From positions 3,147,053-3,211,052 of the forward strand of contig JANAVB010009599.1 in the NCBI GenBank assembly GCA_029216955.1: a stretch of DNA of 64,000 nucleotides, given 5' to 3'. Of this stretch, positions 59,141-64,000 are shown in pieces; within the stretch, counting starts at the first letter, position 1, and the number at the start of each line of letters is the position of its first letter. A program made the position numbers and the translations under genes. The notes beneath the pieces are model-generated. The model was not told where the DNA came from, ran no database searches, and was given only the letters and a program-made list of their open reading frames with translations. Origin of the DNA: Iris pallida (Eukaryota; Streptophyta; Magnoliopsida; Asparagales; Iridaceae).

Positions 59141-61310
59141 CTACTGCTTGACGGGCTTTGCGTCCGGATGAATGTTGAGCTTATGGAGTGCAACCTTGGG
59201 GTTTAGCCCTGGCATGTCTTCATAGCTCCAGGCGAACACATCAATGTATTCTCTGACGAGTTGTAAAAGCGCTTCCCGCTCTTCGTCTGTCAGGCTTTTG
59301 CTGACGAAGATTAGCTTTGGAAAGGATTCATCGCCGAGGTCAACTTGCATGACCTCATCTTCGGTAGGAGGATCTCTCTGTTCGAAATGCTTCTTCCACT
59401 GCGCATCTAGCTGTTGAACCCAAGGCTCTAACTCAAAAAGCTCGGGTACATCTTCGTCTTCTTTATAGGCGTCAGTAAATACCATATTGACAGACAAACT
59501 TGCCTGAATACGTCTCGGATGCTGGCATCCGAATCAAAAATGGGTGATCCGGTCGAATGTGAATGCCAGTCACATTCCTCATCTGAGCTTTCAGAAGTTG
59601 TTGCCGGTGCAACATAGCCTAGACCACGTCTAGTCTTGTTGTAGTAATCCCGTAGTTTTCCAGCCGGGACTGGCAACTGTAAAGGTAATCGTCGGCCAGT
59701 GCTGTAGTTCAAGACTGGCGTAGCCTCCATATCATACCCCTGTTTTTGCATGAGGTACTTGGATCGAAAGCTATACAGATAAATGGGCAGTCTCCCAGTG
59801 TCGGGTTCGAGATCAACTTCTTCTATCTTGAAAGGCTGTGGATCATTCTTCCGGCCGAAGATGATTGGATGGTCCTCTCCCTCAACTATGAAGCAAGCGC
59901 CTTCCACAGGAGTGAGTTGGTTCGTGGTATAGACGTTTGTTACTTGTGTGTGTAGGTTGGTGCCTATACCGTGTTCCATAGCGTATATCATACAAAGCTT
60001 ATTAAGCTCGAGGTAGTTCAAAGATAGCCCTATATTGATGAAATAAGGTATCTTTTTAGGTGGAATTACATCGTCAGCAGAAGGAACATCAGTATGAGCA
60101 ACCACATACTTGGCTAGCTCTAACTCCTCTTCGGCCACCCCCTGTATTAATGAAGACTGGACGGATGACCTGGGCAGCTTGATTATCAGGGGCTCTACTG
60201 GTGGTGCTGAACGTGGAGTCGTTGGCACACTAGCGATCCCCGACTTAGTGCTTGGTGTTGGACGGGGAGTTGTTGGCTCATTAGCAGTCCCCGGCTTAGC
60301 GCTCGGCTGTCGACTTGTCCTGGGAAGACGAATCGTCATTGGCTTAACAGAAGGATTGGACTCTTTTGTTTGTTGTTGACCGGCTCTAGGCAGCCTGATT
60401 ATCAGCGGCTCCGTAGTGGGTCTTGGCCCTTGGCCAGAACTTGGCAGTCGGATTATCATCTGCTCCTTTTGTACAGTGAGCACCGGAAGACTAGTTGCTT
60501 CTCTACGTAGAGTGGCTGTAGGAGTTGCAGTCCTGCATGGTTTGCGGGGTTAGAGATGGATTCTCAAGGGTTCCTCATGCCCTGCAATGGCCTCCGTCTG
60601 CTCTTGACCATCCTCTTTGATCAAATGCCTTTTTGATTTCTCGTACAAGCAGGAATCTGAATAGTAGGATTCGACCCCTTAAAGGGATCGATGTCGAAAA
60701 ATTTTATCTTTACGAAGCCGTGCTTGTCGACGTACTTGAAGCACTGGTGCAATGTGGAGGGCACGATCATATAATCATGTATCTATGGACGCCCCAGGAG
60801 AATATTGTAGGAGGTGTCTGCATCGATGACATAGCAGGTTACTTCCGACTGAAGGTTGCCAATTTGGCACTTCAGAAGAATCTTCTCGATGGGATAGCTT
60901 CTCTCTGAATTGAAACCACTAATTGCGGTGTTGGTAGGAGTCAGCCGATGCATAGGGATGCGCAGATGGTGGAGCAAGCTCTTCGGAATAATGCTTATCG
61001 AATAACCTGGATCAATGTGCATCCGATCCACCTTGATGTCGTCAACGTATCCAGTATAATATAGAGGGCGATCGTGCAGGTTGGTCTTGATAATCATATC
61101 CTGCGGAGTGAAGACAATGTTGGGTATTGCACCTGTACAGGCGTTGTCCCGGAGATCCGCCGGCGAGCTCTCCCCTATAAGATTGACCTGAGCCAGATAT
61201 GCGTCGACATTCCGGAGTACTTCGCTCAGTGCGATGCGAACATCTTTGGAGAGTCTTAGGAGCTCATATAATGATAATTTGGCTGGTGTATTAGCCAATT
61301 GTGCCAAAAT
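59141..61310 (-). pseudogene. Element VI protease and PR-RT linker
   Basis: The protease core is at 60,783-61,307: PLYYTGYVDDIKVDRMHIDP with active-site Asp, then SIIPKSLLHHLRIPMHRLTP and NTAISGFN, ending DTSYNILLGRP. The linker (59,428-60,590) has at least four copies of a short unit: QMIIRLPSS, PLIIRLPRA, PMTIRLPRT, PLIIKLPRS, with a fifth, degenerate one (PLRIHL) upstream. LELAKYVVAHTDVPSADDVI, VEGEDHPIIFGRKNDPQPF and EYIDVFAWSYEDMPGLNP follow. The stop at 59,141 (TAG) precedes QRRFCPDI, where a Gln is expected. Confidence 0.8.
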
Positions 61311-61392
61311 GTCAAAATTGTAGGGCTTCTCCAGCCCCTGAGGTGTGTCTTTCCGGAGCAGCTTGTCAAAGCGGGTCTCCTTTGGCTTAGGC

Positions 61393-64000
61393 TTATCGGC
61401 CGCGGAGGCTGAGAAGATTCTGGGGTATCAGCAGTGGCCGGCTGACGTTCTTCAGCCGAGTTACCCGGCATGGGTTGAGTTGTGCACCAGGCCGGGTAAC
61501 GACAGCTGTCGCTTCTTCGACGTCGGCTGAGATTGTGCGGCAGGACTTGACTTTCCTACCCTTTTTATTGCCAGTAGAGGGTGATGCTGGCTGGGTTACT
61601 TCAGATACTAAGTCTGGGTGGACCCACATGACCTTCCCTCGTGATGTGATGAGGGGTACCAGCCGAGCAGCCTGGTCTCGGGGAGGTGGAAGATTAGCGA
61701 CCTCTATTTTTGCCCGGAGGACGGGTACTACGCCGTCTTGGGTCCTCGTCGGCAGAAAGCTACCAAATTGGACTGATACCATATTGGCAGCGACCGTCAC
61801 CTCCTCAAAATTAATGGCCAGGGCCTTGGAGTCGATGAGGTTCTGGATGTACCACTTCAATTGGAAGCAGTCTTGTGTAGCATGGTGGATGTAGCGATGG
61901 TAGTGGCAGTACTTGGGGCTCTCCATCTCTGCAGGTCGAGGTTCATGCCTTGGCGGAGGGAGCTGAATTCTGTCTTCTTGTAAGAGCATATCAAAGATGG
62001 GATTGACATGACTATCCTCGAAGGAGTAAGTCATCTGCGGCCACTGCTTTTCTGCCTGCTTTGGTTCAAGCTTCTGGGCTGTGTCGGCCACCATAGCCTG
62101 TTTGTCTTTGTTGTCTCGGTTGTTGGAGGAATTACCGCTGTTGTTGTTGTTAGTATTAGGGCGTTTCCTTTATCCTCCCCATCCAAGATGTGCAGTCCCA
62201 GTTGGCGAGCTTTCTTCAACTTGGTTTTCTGCGCTAGTGGCGCTGATAATGAAGGACTTCCAGTCCTTAAATTGACTTTCGTCCATCCAGAGGCTGATTG
62301 TGGGGAGCAGCCTCTTTTGGCAAATTTTAATTAGGGAAGAGTCCGGGTTACCGGAGGGCAGCTTCATCACGGTTTAACAAAACTGCTCAATGTAGTTCCT
62401 TGTCAGCTCCTTCTCGCCTTGAACAACGTCCATAAGGGTTGACATTGTCACATCCTTTTCCACCTCATAGAATCTCTCCAAGAACATATATTTGAAGTTG
62501 GCGAAGGAAAGAATGCAGTTGTCCGATAAATTACGGTACCAGTCGAATACGACTCCCTCCAATGCCCCAACGAACAATCGTGTAAGGATGGCATCGTCAT
62601 GCGGCAGATGATCTGTTGTGACCTCAAAGTAGGTCAGGTATCGGCTTGCAGATGTCTTTCCGTCATAAGGGTTGATGTTGAATGGTTTGTATCGAGGAGG
62701 GAAGGGGACATCTCTCCATGCAGCGGGATATGACTGTTGTATCCTGAGGTCCTGAGAGTTTTTTTCGGGCGTAAAACATTGCCCGGAGCTCCTGGACTTC
62801 TCTTCTCGCCTCCCTGGCCTCTTCTGCAGCAGTAGGAGCCGACATTCCGGGTGAATTGTCACCCGGGGTTGGTGCGGTTGTGTTTGAGTTTGCATTAACG
62901 GCAGGACCCAAGCTTGTTTGGCCAGGTGTTCTTCCTTGGAGAGTCGGCAGGGCTGCCTTGATCTCGTCTACTGACTTGACCAGAGTATAAAGTATGGCCT
63001 CAAGAGTGTCGAGGCGCTGTCGATCGCTGGGACCGTCCTGGTCATTCTCAGTCATAAATACTGTTCTCACACAAGAAATAGTGGAAGGAACTGTGGAGGA
63101 TGTGCTCTCCGAATCATACCCCCGAATGGAGAAGTCGTCAGAATATGTAGGAATGTTCTTCTCCGGTTCGGACTCGGAGGAAGTGCTACCCTCTGCATAG
63201 GAGGTTGCTTCATCTTGGCACCCATGGACGTTTCCAGGGGTGTCTGGTTCTGTTGTATCTGTTGGAGGAACTATCTCCCTTGGTTCATCTTCTTAGAACA
63301 TCGGATTATCGTAGATGTTTCGGGGAGTGCTACCCCCAGCTTTGGCTACCCCCAGGGATGTAGATGATGAATCTCCAAGTGTTAAAGATTTCGTCTTAGA
63401 GCGGGTGCCTTGATAAACTCCTCCTATGGTGGTTGTGGTCAACCGTTTAGCCGAGAGTTTCCTGGCCGTGCTAGTAGAGATCGTCGGGCTGGAAACATTT
63501 ACTTTCTTCCCTCCCTAGCTGGTAGGGACCTTCCGGGCAGAATTGCAGGAGGCGAAAGGAAGTGCCTCGTCTCCTGAGCTTTGTTCTAGGATCGGTCCTG
63601 GCCGCTGCAGTCGTTGGAAGACGGACTGCCGGTCCTCTTGTACTGTTGTCTTGTCGCAGCAGCAGTTGATAATGACTTGAGTGCAGTGTTGTCCATGAAA
63701 GGACTCTTTGTACACCAAGCTTTCTTCTCTTTCCTTGCGCTTGTGAAGAATCACATCACGTAAGTCAAGTGCTTCTCGGGCAACCTTTACACTCGTTTTG
63801 TGTGCCAGGGAATCCTGAGCACACGAGTGTGTTGGTATCATATTTGCTCCCTGATATGGGGCTAGTAAAAGTACTTGCCCCTGATCATTGTTGGAAGACT
63901 TTTGAGAACTACTTTATCCGTTGGCCGCCGAGGGTTGGATACTGGTAGTTTTGTACAACTTTCCATCAGAGGCCCGCGTAACAGTTATCGGGACTCCCTG
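61393..64000 (-). pseudogene. Element VI gag (one frame with stops, one frameshift)
   Basis: Three frames (61,393-62,094; 62,170-62,370; 62,374-62,895) are in the same phase, separated by single TAA stops at 62,374 and 62,170. The gag domain reads WRDVPFPPRYKPFNINPYDG, LPHDDAILTRLFVGALEG, FDWYRNLSDNCILSFANF and EKELTRNYIEQFC. The C-terminal part has a Cys/His cluster, YCHYHRYIHHATQDCFQLK. N-terminal to 62,760 the frame shifts at a T7 run, then continues in one frame past 63,841 to the window edge with stops at 63,515 and 63,293. That long N-terminal extension is Ser/Thr/Glu-rich with a stretch reading ITVTRASDGKLYKTTSIQP at the edge. Confidence 0.8.

Larger units (their letters stand above)
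55942..64000 (-). mobile_element. Element VI: Tat-lineage Ty3/gypsy gag-pol, runs off the right edge
   Basis: The order right to left is gag, protease, linker, RT, RNase H, second RNase H and integrase. It matches element II domain by domain, with gag preserved. The 86 bp left of the integrase stop (55,942-56,027) are its 3' untranslated sequence, then element IV begins. The PMD ORF at 40.0-42.1 kb is probably the continuation on the far side of element IV. Stops in gag and pol show it is inactive. The 5' LTR lies beyond 64,000. Confidence 0.85.

Overview
The window is flowering-plant nuclear DNA made almost entirely of nested transposable elements. I found no intact host gene, no rRNA gene and no tRNA gene. 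The evidence for a plant is the set of families: Ty3/gypsy chromovirus-type and Tat-lineage retrotransposons, L1-type LINEs with a zf-RVT tail, and a CACTA (En/Spm) element with a TNP2 transposase plus a Ptta/En/Spm-type second gene. I cannot name the species.

Layout. 1-7.7 kb: a decayed minus-strand gypsy element of chromovirus type (element I; IN, RNase H, RT, protease and gag read right to left, then a primer-binding site and LTR). 7.7-12.1 kb: a minus-strand, 5'-truncated LINE (LINE1) next to an (AT)n tract and itself split by a ~0.97-kb unclassified insertion. 12.1-18.7 kb: a Tat-lineage element (element II), minus-strand gag-pol truncated in the protease region, with the C-terminal half of an opposite-strand extra ORF downstream. 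18.7-22.2 kb: a plus-strand LTR of ~3.5 kb. 22.2-23.8 kb: the end of a minus-strand LTR and a decayed reading frame I do not recognise. 23.8-36.6 kb: remains of a plus-strand LTR element (element III), split at 25,045-34,630 by a 9,586-bp CACTA element with CCC/CCC target duplication. 36.6-38.3 kb: a minus-strand LTR fragment. 38.3-42.1 kb: promoter, intron and PMD-domain part of an antisense extra ORF, surrounded by GCCGCAT repeats. 42.1-55.9 kb: a large non-autonomous LTR element (element IV) with ~4.6-kb LTRs, a LINE (LINE2) lying in its right LTR. 55.9-64.0 kb: Tat-lineage gag-pol on the minus strand (element VI), running off the right edge. The 38.3-42.1 kb segment and the 55.9-64 kb segment look like one Tat element split by element IV.

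How the parts relate. In both Tat elements the gag-pol faces an opposite-strand extra ORF; element VI keeps its PMD half and element II keeps its coiled-coil half. The CACTA element carries two minus-strand genes whose exons join in phase; they are broken only by in-frame stops. Its 5' side contains sequence resembling an internal part of the chromovirus LTRs seen elsewhere, and its 3' side holds a ~390-bp near-perfect hairpin. Several divergent LTRs share a short acidic coding motif at a constant distance (about 290-360 bp) from the LTR 3' end; I rate this the most interesting unexplained signal.
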